In this document: positions 26,701 to 41,700 of the stretch, piece by piece
How the letters are laid out: each line of letters starts with the position of its first letter
Numbering within the stretch: the stretch's first letter is position 1
NCBI GenBank assembly: GCA_010645155.1
Contig: CM021312.1
Span: 7,019,489-7,083,488 of the forward strand
Reading direction: 5' to 3'
Length of the DNA: 64,000 nt
Source of the DNA: Tigriopus japonicus
Lineage: Eukaryota; Arthropoda; Copepoda; Harpacticoida; Harpacticidae
Made by a program: the position numbers and the translations under genes
Notes under the pieces: generated by a model
The model's database searches: none
What the model saw: the letters and a program-made list of their open reading frames with translations, nothing else
Told to the model about the DNA's origin: nothing

Positions 26701-29700
26701 GAAAAAAGCAAGTTTTGTCCTTGCTTTTTGCAAGATCTACTAACAACCTCCAACCCTTCTCCGGAGATTAATCCAGATTTGAATTTGCCATGCTTCAGAT
26801 ATCATCTCTCGATGTTGGTTGTGACCAAGGAATGTTCAATGCACATACTCGTGATTTGATGAGACTGGAAGGTGAGATTGACATTTCATGAATAACCTCA
26901 TGGCTAACATGAAACATATCCACTTCTGGGTGCAGTCCATGACTGACATACTCGTTCAAGCAATCAGTCACTCATTCTATAGAGTAAGTGGGGCCATGCC
27001 AATCAAACACGCTATTCCGAACAGCTGACTGAAGTGGATGCTCAAACAAAGTGCCGTTCAAACTCAAAATGGGGTGCCATTTTTGAGGTTATTTGGAAGG
27101 ATGTCATGCCTCAAGAATTGGATTTGCTTAAATTTGCCGTCTTGCATAATTTACAATAAGCAATCGAAGTATTCGCTCTACAGACTTCAGGGTGGTTGGC
27201 TATTTCGGCCTCGGATTAGTTGTGATCGTGGGATGTTGATATCTTGAGGAAGTGTTGGAGGTGCTCAGGTTCTGAGCACCAGGTCCATTACTGCTCACAT
27301 AAAAAAGCCCCGACAATTTTGTTCACTTAACACCTTTGGCCCTTGACCAGGAGTCTGAAAGGGAGGACTCGCCCTGCCAGAACTGATTACTACAACTTTG
27401 AGACATTCATCGCTTCCATTCTTCTCCTGGATTTACTTCGACACCTGTCTGTTAAAGATTTTAGAGACCAAGGTGAAACAGTCGCTTGTGAGCCCTATTT
27501 ACAAGTGGAGGGAAAAAACTCTTTCAACCCCTACCTCGTCATTAAGCATCTCCATCTTGGTGTGCATCATGTCAGAGAGGTTCTTGTAGCAACCCGATTG
27601 GTTGGGCTTTCTCTGTAAAGCTGACTCGACGTCATCTTTGAATTGCATCCACGCCTTCGTAATATCGGTCTTTTTCTTTTCTCGTGATTTGGCACCTTTC
27701 TTGTCGATGGCACGTGACTCGCTTGCAGTTCTATTCAGATGATGGGCATCTTGATAGTGGTAATGGTGATGGCCAGGAGGGTGACCTGGTGACATTCCAT
27801 CGCTATGACTTTTGGTGTAAGGTTTCACACGGCGTCCCAGAGTTCCAAGTCTATCCTCGCTTGAGAAGCGACTCGTGCTGGATCCAAATGCATATCCCGC
27901 TCCGCTATTATTGGCCTTCTTCGCGATGGTAGCAGATAGAGCCCTTTTGGCACCACTTCCAGATCTTGGGGTCGGGGTGATAGGTGGGGAATTACTGGAA
28001 GATACCTCTGATGACTCATCAGAGGACCTTCTGCCGCGGTCACCCCATCTGACTTTGGGAACAGGAGATGGGGACTCTTTCCTTCGTCTCTGTGGCTTCT
28101 CCACATCTGATCCAGAAGCATTAGAACCGACTCTGTTCAAATAATCACGTCTCTCCATCCGTTGTCGTTGACGAATTTCGGATGGAGAAGACCCTAGAAA
28201 CTCATCGTCCGAGGCCCCATGAATGAGATGCTGTTTTCGATCCTCGGAAGAAGCATCACGTTCCTGCACTATGTCCACTATTTGAGTCGAGGTGGATCTA
28301 ATTGTAGGGCGCTTCGGCTGAAGATGACTTTCATTATCAGAGCTGAAGTGACCTGAGTCGTGGTCAATGTCATCATGCCGACCAACAGTCATCAAGCGTC
28401 CACGTCTTCCATGGCTCAAATTGTGCATACTGTTCGCATTTCTGGCGTTGTAGGCATGAAGGTTTTGAATCCGTTTCATTTCAATGGTCATCTTCCGGCT
28501 ATCCGAAGCAGTTCTCTCAGCCCTCACCTTGGCAGTCGTGGCCAAGGTGGGCGAGGCGAACAATCTTTGAGCCACGGATGCAGAACTGGATCGTTTTGAG
28601 ACGTTATTAGCACCTGATCCAAGACTTGTCCTCATTCCCGGTGTCGGTGACTGGGGAGCACAATCGGAAGAATGAGACCTGCCGTTGACAATCCGCTTTC
28701 CCACTGATGAGCTGAGAATATCTGGCACGTTAGAGATGAACGACTCGTCGCCACTGCTACTGGACTCTTGGTGTTCCAAGGAACATGATCGACCAGCTGG
28801 GATCTTCATTTGGGCCTTTTCTTTGGCCACTCCATGGCCATGTAGAGTGCCACAACAACCTTTATGCAGGGATCTCCGATCAACGTGAGGGGAATCACCT
28901 CCTCTCAAGGAGGTTTCGAAAGCACCAAGTAGGACTGGCATGTCCAATACAAGCGAGGCACACCACTTCCAATCAAATATTTACAAGTTCACTAAATCAC
29001 ACACCTTCTCCCGTTTATTTACAAGTTCTCGATTGTCATCCTCAATTTCTTCTTCAAACCACAGAGGATATCCACTACATCACATCATTCCCAATGTCCC
29101 TCACGGACGCACGTCAGAGCACTGACTGAATCCAAGTGTTGAGCGAGCACGTCTTACTCACCCATCTGCCGTCTGCGGCGCCAAAACTCGAGCGCAAAGC
29201 GCGAGGATCCCTTCACATGGGTCCGATTCGAACCCACTCAAGACGAAGGAGGCAACTGCAAAAGCTGAGTTGTCCTCTCTCTATCTATCTTGGAGTGCTC
29301 AATATTCGTGTAAGACAGTCCTTCCATTCCAGGTCATTTCATACACGTATGATTCACCGGAGAAGTGTCCAGGGCTACCAATGTGGCCTACGGGGTCCGC
29401 CAATGACAACACTTGCGGTAGGGCTCAGGTGCAACATGTGTTGGCGAAGCCCAGGATTCAATGAACACGCGAGTGAAAAATGTGAATGTAGATCAAGACT
29501 ACCATCGAGTCACATTGTCTCCGAAATTTCGACAAGAAGAATAATTTTAAGTTTCCCATGCAATTAATGTCTTTCAGGAACCAACGGCGTGGCAATCCTC
29601 CTTCCGTTTTCTCTTTTAATTTTCACCTTGATTTTTTTGGTCCTACGAATTTGCCATGAAATAAAAAGAAAGAGAGGGTTGAATTGCCACGTAACATTAC

Positions 29701-32700
29701 ACGCCTCTTTTAAGTAATGTTGTCTCGCAATTTCAACCCATTGATTGGTTTGGGGAGACTTGGCCACATCCATTCACTTCACTCGGGCAATAACGACGCC
29801 CGACACATTTAAGATTTGCCATATTAGTCGGAAAAATCCACCACGAGGGTTGCCAGGTCTTAAAGAGCCCGTTTTTCGAGGACCTGAGGGGAAAAAGGGT
29901 CCAGCCCAACAATCATTTCCTGTCCAAATTATTACACTTTCCCTCCACGATCGGAATTCGGTGACGAAATATCCAGCCACTTTAAAATATCCTGGTCAAA
30001 TTCGAGGGTGAGTTTCCGTGGCCATCCATCCCCTTCAAAATCCCGACATTTACTTTTAAAACAATTTTCAACAAATGGCAGTGATTGAGTCCAACCTTCA
30101 CTGGAGATAATCACTTGCCCACGGAATGGTCCAATTTCCAGAAATCGATTTGAAGATACCACAAAAATCCCAATCAATTCCTCTTGATAAATATCTTCTT
30201 CTACTCTTGTCTCCTCTACTTCTGGTTCAAGATCCCATCTAACGCCTTAATATTGGTGCTTAATGAAAACGGAATCTCAAGACTGTGGCACCCAAAAACA
30301 CGGTTAGATCCCATAACATATTCTCTTAAATTTTGTTTTTCCGACAACCCCCGAATCAACAATAATAATTTCCAGAATTGCCCAAGGCAATCACGAAACC
30401 ATTTATTACGCCTTCGAAATGGACAATTGAGGTGTCATTGTGTGCTCCAAACAAGTTTTGCAAGTCAAATGTCAATTTTGATCAATCATCGACATTTTGA
30501 GCGGGCTACATGCCAGGTACAGTACAGAACAATACTCAGGAATGTCAGCTCAGCCTCTCGAATCAAGCCATTGTCGATATTAGATAATCTTCTTTTAAGG
30601 TGTGATATCGATTTGGGCTGAAGAGTGTCGAACATTGCAAGTCGATAGTGTGCCCTTTGACTTTGACCATTGTTCAATTCAGGCAACAGATGAAATGTAA
30701 TTAGAATTGCATGACGGATGAATCGATCTATCAAAACGAAAACCATCTGGCACGTTTATGATGCCGTTGATCTTGCTTGGAGATGGTGTGAGGCAGTTGC
30801 GAGCTAGGCATAATCTTTGCTTGGTCAACAAGGAACTCGGAGACCACGATCAAAAAGGCGCGATACAACCCATTCTTTCTTCATGGGATCCAGAGTCATT
30901 TGTCATTAGAACGACATTCTCTTTGGAATATGAAAAAGGCATGGATGATTTTCAGGATTCAGCGTATATACAAAAGTGGGTACCGAACACCCAGAAGGTC
31001 CTTGCTGGCTTTGGGGTTGTTGCTGAAATCACAAGTCAGCCAGGAAGTGAATAGATTCGGTGTTGAAAGAGCGCATTGCAAAAACTCTATCGAAGATACC
31101 TGTTTTCATGGGCCTAATTAGATTTTAAAAGCAGTAATTTAAGACTCCGAGAATGAATCTTTTCAATCTAAAACAATTCTGTGGGGGCGAATCGCCTGCC
31201 TCAGTGTTACCATTTGTCAAACTATCATAGGTTGCGAGAAGAACAAATAGAGTCATGCGCAAAAAAGAAAAGGTTGCGATATTCACTAAATGAACTTGCG
31301 TTCATCACACGTGATTGTCATTTTAAACATAAATCTAAAATAAATCTGTGGCTCATCTCATCTCATTTATTTTTTTTGCACTTTCTTTGATAACCTTAAC
31401 CCAACAAGTATGGACCCTTCACGAATCTCAAATTCGTAAGTTGATCTAATGTTCCAAGTTTTTCCATATCGCATTAAAAACTTAATTTTTTTAATCTATA
31501 AACAACATTTAAATTTCAAAAGGTTATAGCTTAATGAAGTGGATCAATACTTCAGATGTAAATGGCGAAAGGTAGAGAAACCAAAGTGAGATCCCCCGTG
31601 TATACACACTACGTTTGATTAGAATTAATCATTTATTCTACATGACGACCCAATAGGGCATTCATTCAAGAATATCGAATCATAACCAAACATGTGGTAA
31701 CTTTCAGCTGCTAATATCGAACATCGCTTTCAAGAATCTTTGAATAACATATCCACAAAGTAAATCAATGTCACCTTACACTGACTGAAGGCGTGCAATT
31801 ATAGAAAAAGGGTTTCATTTATTTTCACGTTACTTTACCGTTCGTTGAATTAAAACCTGAGCCAAGGATGTCTCTCTGCAAATTCTTGTCTAATCTAAGA
31901 TGCCAGTGAAATTCATTATTTAAAAGTATTCAAAAGTCAATGTTCTTTTCAAGATAACTATTAAGCATATACTTTTATCGCCACAAATTTGTTGCTTCAA
32001 TATTTACAATTATGTCGGAAAATCAGTTTTTATTTGTCCTGACAAAAAAAACCTTCTGGCTAATATAAAAAAAATTTTAAAAACAAAGAAAATCATCTTG
32101 AATCTAGTAAAGTATGTAATAATCAATTCAGAGGATACAATATATGTGCTTTATAATACGTGGGAAAAAAGCTTTTGCGCTTTCCAGTTTCAAAATATTT
32201 CTCATGTTTTCATACTCCTGGAATTAAGCTTTTTGCAAAACGAAGCAATTTTTTCCCATCAACCATTGTAAAAAAGTGAGATTATTTTAAAGTCACATTC
32301 TGATGTATTTTTTTCGATCCATTTTGTGCACTGGATCTTTTTAGTAAACTGCAGGGCTCAAAACGTAGTGTAAAAATACCATGAACACAAGTTTGAAGCC
32401 AATAAACTATAACTCTCAAGGATTAGGCAATCTTCCTGATCCTTTACAATATTCTTGTTCAAAAAGGCTCAAATATTTATTCCATGTTTACTATAAAGTC
32501 CTAGAAAAATATTACATTTCTAGCCTCTTAACAAATTTCATATCTGGTAAAGAGAAACTGATTTGAACAACTTTGAACTTTTAAGATTGTCTGACCGGTT
32601 TCTAAGAAACATTGTCTGGATTTCATTGCCCAGAGGAGCCCATTGAGGACCATTATTATCGCATAATGTATTGAATAATCTTCATTTACGTGATGTTGCG

Positions 32701-35700
32701 CCATGCATGATACTTCTCGTTTTTCCAATACTTTGGAATATTCAGGACAGCCGAGATTCCATCAAGAACTAGGGCAGAAAGAAACATGAAAGCAGAAGCC
32801 ACTCATTTCAATCACTACCGTGGCATAATATATGCTTGAGCAGATGTCTTGAGCCATTACTTTACTTACTAATGATAAAAAACCAGAGTATGTGATTTCA
32901 GTTGTTTGATTCAAGGTCAACACTGCACATTGGTGATAACAATAGATACATTTGGAAAGAGAAGAAACGTATATCGGTCTAACCAACTTGGAAATTTGTA
33001 CCTTTGAAACAATCTTGACGAATAAAAATGGTCATCGTGTCTTATGGTTGGAATTACCACACATGACTCATGGAGCAACGAGCAACGTGGATGTATTTTG
33101 AGCACCTGCTTCCTGTCAATGAATCTTTAGAATTAAGATGGATCCGGAAGTCGGAAACAATTTTCTACGTCTTCGCTCGATCCCACGTTCTGCACGTTTT
33201 GGACATCATTCATTGAACATATGGTTGTCACCTGTGGAATGCGATGCGATTACTTGAATACACGTGTATCAAGTACGCGCTAACATCATCTCCTTTAAGC
33301 CTAGATTAGGGCACTGAATATCGGCGAAAGTTGAAGATCGCCGTGGCCAAAACTTTTCTCCCTCACTTCTTGCTCGACCTTCATGAATTGAAAGTGGCTC
33401 GAAGGTGATTCGTGCGTGTGTTTGTGTCCGAAAATAAGCACGGCCACGAGGGATACACACGAATAAAACATCGCATTTCAGAATAGACAGACCCTCATCA
33501 TGGCCTGAGGCCTGGGACTTGTTATTTATTGTATCAAGTTTGATCACATGTATTCTAATTTTTGTTGACAGATTCTGAATGAAGGCGAAGTGGAACGGAC
33601 AAAGCCGATGGTTCAATCCACTCCAAAGAGGCCAAGAGTGCTACATTTGAACCATGATGACAGACAATGACAGGTGAGGGGATTGTTATTTTCAAGCAAC
33701 TCGAAGGTTCAACTTGAGGTGACATTAATAGGAACCTTCAGAAGATCAAGCACACTATTCTTGCTTTTGGGCGTTGCTTCTTGAAACGGTTGTCGCTTCC
33801 TTGATTCAAGATAGAAGACGCTCCAGCCACACGAGGTCGAGAAAAATGCACTCCCAACTGAAGATCATATCATAGAGTCTCTATCTTTTGGCACCCCGGG
33901 AATTTCCTGTGAGGGTTCAAGTTTGGCTGGTAGACGAATTTGAACGATTCCCATAGTTTTCTCGACCCAGAAAACATGAGACCTTCCTTCGTTTAAATTC
34001 CACTTCATTTCCTCTCTGGCTCGTTAGAATTGATCTAGATACATATTAATACGGTTGAATGGCTTTGAGATCATGGCTGAATGTCAGATTGAATCGCATT
34101 GGGTACTGAGATGGTCACAAAATCCAGTCTCTAAAACGCACTGTAACTTCGATGGCGAAAGATTTGCAAAGCCTTCTCCAAGAACTTGGCATCGGGTTCC
34201 AATGAGGAATAGCCGAATCTTCCGCCGGAAAAGCGACGACATTTGAAAGGGACCGGAATCTTGATCTGCAATGTTTTACTCGAACCTCGCTTCATGGGAT
34301 GGGGGATTCGCATCTTGAGGCGATAACAATACGCCATTGCTACTCTGTTCAAATGGTAGTTTAATGGGTGGAAGGGCACTCGTATGAGTTTGGCTTGATG
34401 AGATTTTTGAACCAATGTCAATTTGATTACGAGTCGAACCGGTTTCGGACCTTGGAATGCAGAATGTTCCCACACTTTTCCCTTCACGAGATGAATCCAA
34501 TGATGCAACTGGCTTTCATACACGCTTTCATCTCGCAAAGATTTATGAAATAAAGAGAAATCACACTGATTTCTAAACTGTCCAATCCAGAAATATCGCT
34601 TCGTTGATTTAAATCGGACACACTTTGACGTATCGTCTACACACTCAGGAAAGGTCTCGAAGAACAACTGTTTCGGGGTTCGGAGCTGAAGATCCCGAGT
34701 AGTAAAAAATCTTGAGGCGTGTTCGTTGGATTGTTAACGGCTAGCTTCCAAAGCCACGACTGTTGCGGGTTTCAAAGCTCGCATATGAGGACGGCGACAT
34801 CCAAGTTGGAAGCAGAAGTGGTGAGGAAAAAGAAGGACGATCGAGCAGGAATGGAGGTGGTGCTGGTGGTGCTAGATGGATCGGAGGCAGTTGGGTGAAT
34901 GATTGTGCTCCATTACTCTGTACAGTGAGTACCAAAGAAGCAGGTAAACGAGCCAAGAACGACGGCAAGAAGAGAGAGAGAGAAAGAGCAGAGAGTGATG
35001 AAAAAGAGGGTGGGATCCAGGTTTCTATGAAGAGGAGACCGAATGTGGAATGGCCGAATGTAGCAGTAATACTTAACATGGTTCTCTTTGAAGCAATTTC
35101 GAACCATCTTCCTGGATCGAGAAACTCCGAAATTGCAATTATGGCGTTCTTTTTAAGAGGCATTTTTTATTCAACTACTTAATTGTTTTTAAGACAGCAA
35201 CTTCAAAGAAGATCTGATGTCATTCCCACTTGATAAGATTTTTTTGTTAAGAAGTTTCTTTTTAGACTGAAAGTTTGCCATGAATGGGGCATATCCTTAC
35301 TTCTGCTTTATATGTCGAGAAAAAAAACCTATTTTTGACAACTTTACGCAAGGTTTAACGTGGCCTCTGTTTCCATTCCCTTTAACTGAAAAGGTTCAAA
35401 GAGAAAAATAATGTGTTTGAAAAAGTCTAGATCTTCAAAGACACTTGGAAAACTCCAAGAAAATCACAGCTGAGTTTTGCATTTGCTGAGAGTTATGCAA
35501 AACACATTTCCACCTGGCTGCTTTTTGCATTCTCACTTAACTTACAAAGAGTTCGGTCTGCAACGTAAAAAAATCGTGGATGCTCTGTAAAATTTGCAAC
35601 ATAACTACCCACAAATCATCAGAGGCGCCACCGCCCTGGTCTAATAACCTGGTCTGAAAGCACGAACAACTGAAGAATTGCTACTAAACCTGCTAAACCT

Positions 35701-38700
35701 CAATGGAAAGAAGAAAAGCTGGCAAGACTCCGGCTGGCAAATGGCCTGTCAAAAATATTTCTCCGTCTTTGGTGCAAGGAATTAGCTGGATGGTCATGAT
35801 CCCTTGTATGAAGGGTTGGTAGTTGGTTCTTCGGCGCAATCCATACAAAATCCCACTTCTGTTCACTCTCAATCTGCCGGCTAGATCGGAATTTTCGAAA
35901 TCCTTCACCACAATAGCTCCAAATGATGATCAATGAATAGAATGGGCTACAAAAATTTCACTCGAAAATAACCGGCTTAAGAATCAGCCTTCACTTGAAA
36001 TGCAATCTCAATTTGCCTCTTCTTTTTTCACCAAATGCTTCAGGGCAATTGTTATTGAAACAGTTCTTTAGGGTAAGAGGGGTTGGTTGGTTGGTTGGTT
36101 GGTTGGTAAGTAAGTAGGTTGGTTGGTTGGTTGGTTGGTTCATTCACCTGAGTCGATAGACCCAACCTGCTCTAATGTGGCTTGACGTTTGAAAAAACCT
36201 GGGGTGGGACGAGATCATTTAAACTTTGAGCAAAATAAGTCTTGTCTTGTCTTCCTCTAAGGTAGACGATCGTTGGATGAAGTGAATTGGAAGTTTACAA
36301 CACAGCAGGTCAAAAAAACACGACAGACTTTCGTGTGAGCGAATAATGAGGTGTTGTGAGGTAGTCCATGGAACTTGAGCGATGCACCAACAAAATAACC
36401 CACATCTTGCAGCTCAATTTGCTGAAGAAGGCAACAATCATCCAGCTTGATTGCTTCTTATGTAACACCGTAAGCCCAAAATGTCTCGAATCACACCATC
36501 CTTTCTCAATTTGCCATGCTCAACTAGAGCGAAAATCCCAAAGGTTTTCTCTGTCAAGCTAAATTGCCAACTTTTCTCTCATCAAGTTAATAGAGGCATA
36601 ATAGGTCTGTACTCTGAGCACTTCCAGTGTTTCACCTCAGGAATGCAGTTCCTCAATACCAAATTGGGTAGTGCTGTGTGAGATTATTTGGCAAATGGAA
36701 TGAGCTTTTCTTACTTTCTTGGCTAGCAAATAATTGTTAGATCTTGAAAAGGAATGAGGACAACAGATTCCAAAAGAACAGATTGCCATAATTCGCCTCC
36801 CAAATTTGGCGTGCATTAAAAAATTCCATGCATTCCTTTGTAGAAGAAACTTACACAATCTAAATATAATCCCCAGTCGTGGCTAAAAACAAAAGTAAAA
36901 AAACATATCCCACGGAGTCTCATTCGTAAGAAAACTCTGGATTTAGGATAGATTATAAAATTCCAAAACGTTGGTTTGTCATGAAAATTTCGTTTCCATT
37001 TTAGTAGCATTCGTTAAAGAAGCTTTGTAGAGAAGAGCTTCATTGTAACCACAAATAAGGCTCTCAAAAGCTCGCTGGGTTTTAAACGCTGGCTTAAGAT
37101 TAACTTTCCGCCAAAGACAAGAGCTCGCAGTAAAATGGAAAGTTGACCCCGTCCGATGACCTCTGGGAAATGATCAACATTCCGACTTGTCAGGGCCTTA
37201 AAAGACATCTTCAAGTACCAAACAAAAACTACTGCAGATGCGATCACGAACTAACTGATGGAATAATGCTTCACATCCGCCCAGGAGAGGGTGAGAATTT
37301 CTTTCCGTTGCAAGACAACGGATATAAGGTTCAGTGATCCAAACGGCCGTTTGTCAACCGTCTAAACATTGCAAAAAAAACCTAAACCGCTTGGGCATGG
37401 TTAAAGGGATTTCAAGATTTCCAGTACATTACAAGTCGATTCGATCGCATTGAGTGAACAAATGATAAATCAGTATCAAATGAGTCGCACTCGCACATCG
37501 CCAAAGTGCACGCACGAATGCAGTCCAGTGTTCATTGCGTACGTCGTTCTTGGTAACTTTTGTACGAACACAAAGGTAAGATGCCAATGAAGCTCACGTA
37601 ACAGGGTGGTGGTTTGATCTGGACATGGCGACGCAGTTCTTTCCATGCCTTTCATACGGATAAAAACTAAAGTTCGTCGCAGACGGGATGTTGTGTAAAC
37701 TTGGACAAAATGGACGGAGACTTGATAGAATATTTTAGGAATAAGCGCTGGAATCCGGTATAACAAACTTGAGATGATTTATTACCTGTTCCAACTGTGG
37801 TGTAAAAGGATAATAAATCTGCTTTGAGGACATCTCAATTGCAGAGGAGATTGTGATTCAGGACGTGGGATAGTTTTTTCGAGCATAGGATTGACATTAT
37901 GTAAGGTTTATAGGATGTTCCTTATCTTTCTTGTCCTATGAATATTTTAAGCAGGACAAATAATTTATTAACAACTCGAGAATTCGCACCAAATGGGGTT
38001 GAAAATGAAAATCGTATCCGATGAATAAAATTTGAAGTTTGCCATTAAAAATCAGAGGTCTATTTTAATCTTAAAGAATGCTTGCAAAGCCATCAGATAG
38101 GAATGAAGCTACTCGTATTTAAGCTGACACTGAAGACTTTGGGTGACAATTTCGTGGCTCATCTGCCTAATCATTTGACCGCTTTCCAGACCTGTTCAAT
38201 TATCTTATCTAGATAAAAGATAGTTAATCTTTTTATCTTTATTTAAATACTGTTTTCTGGAAAGTATGTTGAAGTATCTTAATCTAGATAATGTGTTCTC
38301 TCAATCTTTTGTGCTAGAGCATCCATTATGCATTGTTTAGTATGCATTATGCATTTTCCCAAAAAGTATCTAGATAAGATACTTCTAGATACTCTTCTTC
38401 ATAATGCATAATGTCAAATTATTTGTGCATTATGCATTATGAAGAAAAGTATCTAGAAGTATCTTATATAGATACGTTTTGTGAAAAGTGTCTTGAAGTA
38501 TCTTATCTCGATAGTTTTTCGGGAAGCTATCTTGAACTATCTTTATCTAGATCTTTTTCAGGAAAGTATCTTGAGGTATCTTTATCTAGATCTTTTTCAG
38601 GAAAGTATCTTGAGGTATCTTTATCTAGAAACATTTTTTGAGAAGTATCTTAAACTATCTTAATCTAGATACTTTGCGGAAAATACTATCTTATCTAGAT

Positions 38701-41700
38701 ACTTTTTCAAAGTATCTTGAACAGGTCTGCCGCTTTCCCCTATGCTCAAGCCTATCGGTGTTTAGAATTTCAATTGATATGAAACCAGAGTTGGTCTAAT
38801 CCATCCACATCGAAGAAAACCCATCTATGGATAGATATATGGACGGATTATGGATTTTGGGGTATTTAAATCATCATATCACGCAACCTTAATGTTTTCT
38901 AAAGGTTTTAGCGTTGTGTTTGTTATCTCATGGATTAAAAATCTTCATGAAGTGGAAATATTGGGGAGTAGAGTTTATTGTTTTAACCACTATTTACTAA
39001 TTGTTTAGCCTTCTTTATAAGAAGATTGTCGCAATCTGCCAGTACCTTTGGAAAATAAAGCATCACGTTGATACGAACAACATGGTTAAGATTGAGGATG
39101 TGCTCAGTCTGAAAAGGGCCTATGTAAAATATATGGATCTAAGGGAAAACTGTCATGCATTTGGTTGAGAGAATACTGAAATTCATGTGGTAATCTTGAA
39201 CCGCAATTCATTGTGAAAAATGCATTTTATTTGAGCCCAAAAATAGCAAATATAAACAATAGTTGCGTTTTACGAGTTTGTCCTAACGTTTTTCATTGTT
39301 CAAGAATCAAAAGTTTTTAAGAGAGTTGGTTGAAATTTGAGATTGTGAACAAATTGTCTGATAGATGACGCGTTAGTAAAGACATTTCAAACGTTTCAAA
39401 CGTATGGATTTGTGCGCCATCTAGCCATCTTTATGTTGGGCTCACCAAACCTATGTTTCAGTCAACTTGACCAAGACATATTTTAGATTAAAACGAGTTC
39501 CCCACTTAAGACAAACAAAAGGAATGGAACAGATTCGACTCTAAAATCATCTTCACCGACTTCACCTTCAACTTCACCTTCAAACGTATATTCTGACATT
39601 GGAGTTCCCTGAATCATGTTTTGAGCTGATTCGAATATGACAAGAGTCACATCACAAGAGAAATGCTAACTGATTCTCTTATTTTATTTATTTCTAAAAG
39701 ACATCACTACCGTGCAAAACAGTTCATTTCCAATTAAAAAAAGCAATTTGAACATATTGAAGCCAATCAACTTGAAACTGCAAAAACATCGAGAACATGA
39801 GGAATTTAGTCGTCAATCAGAAGCGGTTTAATATCTCTTTCCGTTGATACTGATCTTTTTAAGCAACATGAAGGAAACAGAACTTGAAAAAGGATCTTTA
39901 CTGGTTTGCTTCTCGTAAGGACTGATTTATAATTATCTTCGTCGTTACAAGTTTTTAAAACCCTCAAGTCCAATAAAACAGCATTTATCATTCTTTATCA
40001 ACTCCTACTCCGCCAAAATAAAGCAATAGGTACGGGAGAAACAATCAATCGAATTTGACAGAGAGTGAAAAATCAGACTCAATATTTCATTAATAGTTTA
40101 ACCATTTCTACGCGCGACAAAGCAAATTTGTCAAGCATTTTCGTGATAGCCGATGGCAAGAGCAGATTTGCGCTCTTAGCTCTTCTAAACTACACATATA
40201 ATCCAATTTCGACGAACAGTATTACACACCATTCTGACTCACAGAACCCTGTGTTTCCTTTTGCTAGAACTTTTCCAGCCATTTCAAGGTCAATTGGCAA
40301 CCAGACGAGAACGTTAACCGGCATTTCCATGAGGAGCTCATCAAATACAGAACGTTCAGTGTCCGTCCTCTTACCACCTATGCAACCATCAGAACACCAA
40401 GCAACAAGATTGTTAAGCCTGGTCCCTTGGCTTATAAAGCGTAAGGACGACCAGCCAACGCCCCTAGTATTCTAGAATAGTAACTGGTAGGTCTGGTCGG
40501 TGGAGGAAAAAAAGCCATCCCCTTGGAGTCACAACCAACGACAAACGTACATTGTTGATGCCCAATAAGTGTTTGAGGGATGGGATTCTTAGAATTGAGT
40601 GTTGTAACGTTGGATCAGAGTGTGCTTAATGATTTTGACGTCACAGAACAATTTGGATCGTAAAGAACATACAAGTTATGAGATCAAACAAGAACGAAAA
40701 TTGTAATTTGGTAATAATTTTAACGTGAGAAATAAATACACTTTTTCAAGGACTGTAACTGACGAAAGGACCTCTTCAATCTGACCAATCCTTTTTATGA
40801 AAATAACAAGATTTTCATCATCAGTCTCTCTCAGTTTGTTTATTTCGGGGGCCACTTAGACTTCAAATCATGGGCGCAAAAAGTATATTCATTTTAGCAT
40901 ATCTTTACGCCATGACATGAGCGTGAGTTGCAAAAAAAACAACGTTTAATCTATTAAGTAGTTCATCAAATTGGTCGAATATAACGAGATAATGTTTTGT
41001 GCTTTGTGGTTTTGCTATTTTTCTGCTCAAAGTGCGAAGTTTTCTAAATTATCTCAAAAAGGATTTGCCCACACTCTTAGTCGGTAAAATGTAGGAGCTG
41101 ATCCTCGAGTTGCGGAGGAAGGATCCTCCTCTAATGTTTAAAATGGGCAAAAAGGTGAAAAAACTAAGGTTGTTCGAAACATTTTCCCTTCCAAGTTTGT
41201 AATTTTTTTTTGTTAAAAAATAATTACATCAATTATATCTGTCAAAAAAAAAAAATGTTCTTGAATCTTAGAGACAATATTTGGGGTCGTTCTTTCCCGT
41301 GAAAATTGGCAAAAAGAGTTAAAACTCTAGATGATGCGAAAACACCTCAAAAAGCTTTTAAATAAAAATGTATACCAATATCGGAAAGAGTTTTCTTTAC
41401 AATAAAACCTTTTAACCTTGGGACCACTTTAAAACCCTATATGCTATTTTTTTTAGCTTTGCCAATTGGAATTCGTTGAATTCGCTATCAAAACAAATAC
41501 TGTACCTTTTGCATGTTAACGAGATTAATATCATGTAACTATTGTTTTTCATGTCATTTTATCTATTGAATGAGTATTTAAAAACATCTCTGATTGTGCA
41601 ACGATAAGCTTGTCTCCAATATTTAGCTTGATGAACACATCATTCCATTTTGCAAGGCCCAAATAAAATTCTACAAAAAATATATATCATTTGCCCCTGT

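Larger units (their letters stand above)
28942..38190. other. giant Myo18 intron, middle part
   Basis: No gene I can support. The first few hundred bases (to about 29600) are GC-richer and probably hold the promoter of the alternative first exon. Weak open frames are a 98-codon plus-strand frame with ATG at 30758 (SWDPESFVIRTTFSLEYEK) and a 178-codon minus-strand frame at 34131-34667 that lacks an ATG at its start. The second shows coding-like codon choice toward its end (FSGGRFGYSSLEPDAKF) but no recognisable family. A TGG(T) microsatellite lies near 36.1 kb. Confidence 0.45.

Noticed and set aside
34741..35182. Overlapping open frames of about 140 codons on both strands
   Set aside because: The plus-strand frame begins with TTG, composition is low-complexity on both strands, and no splice context or family supports either.
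38411..38663. Repeated peptide SGKYLEVSLSRSF as a coding repeat
   Set aside because: It arises only because the DNA repeat unit is 39 bases. There is no gene context, and diverged units break the pattern.
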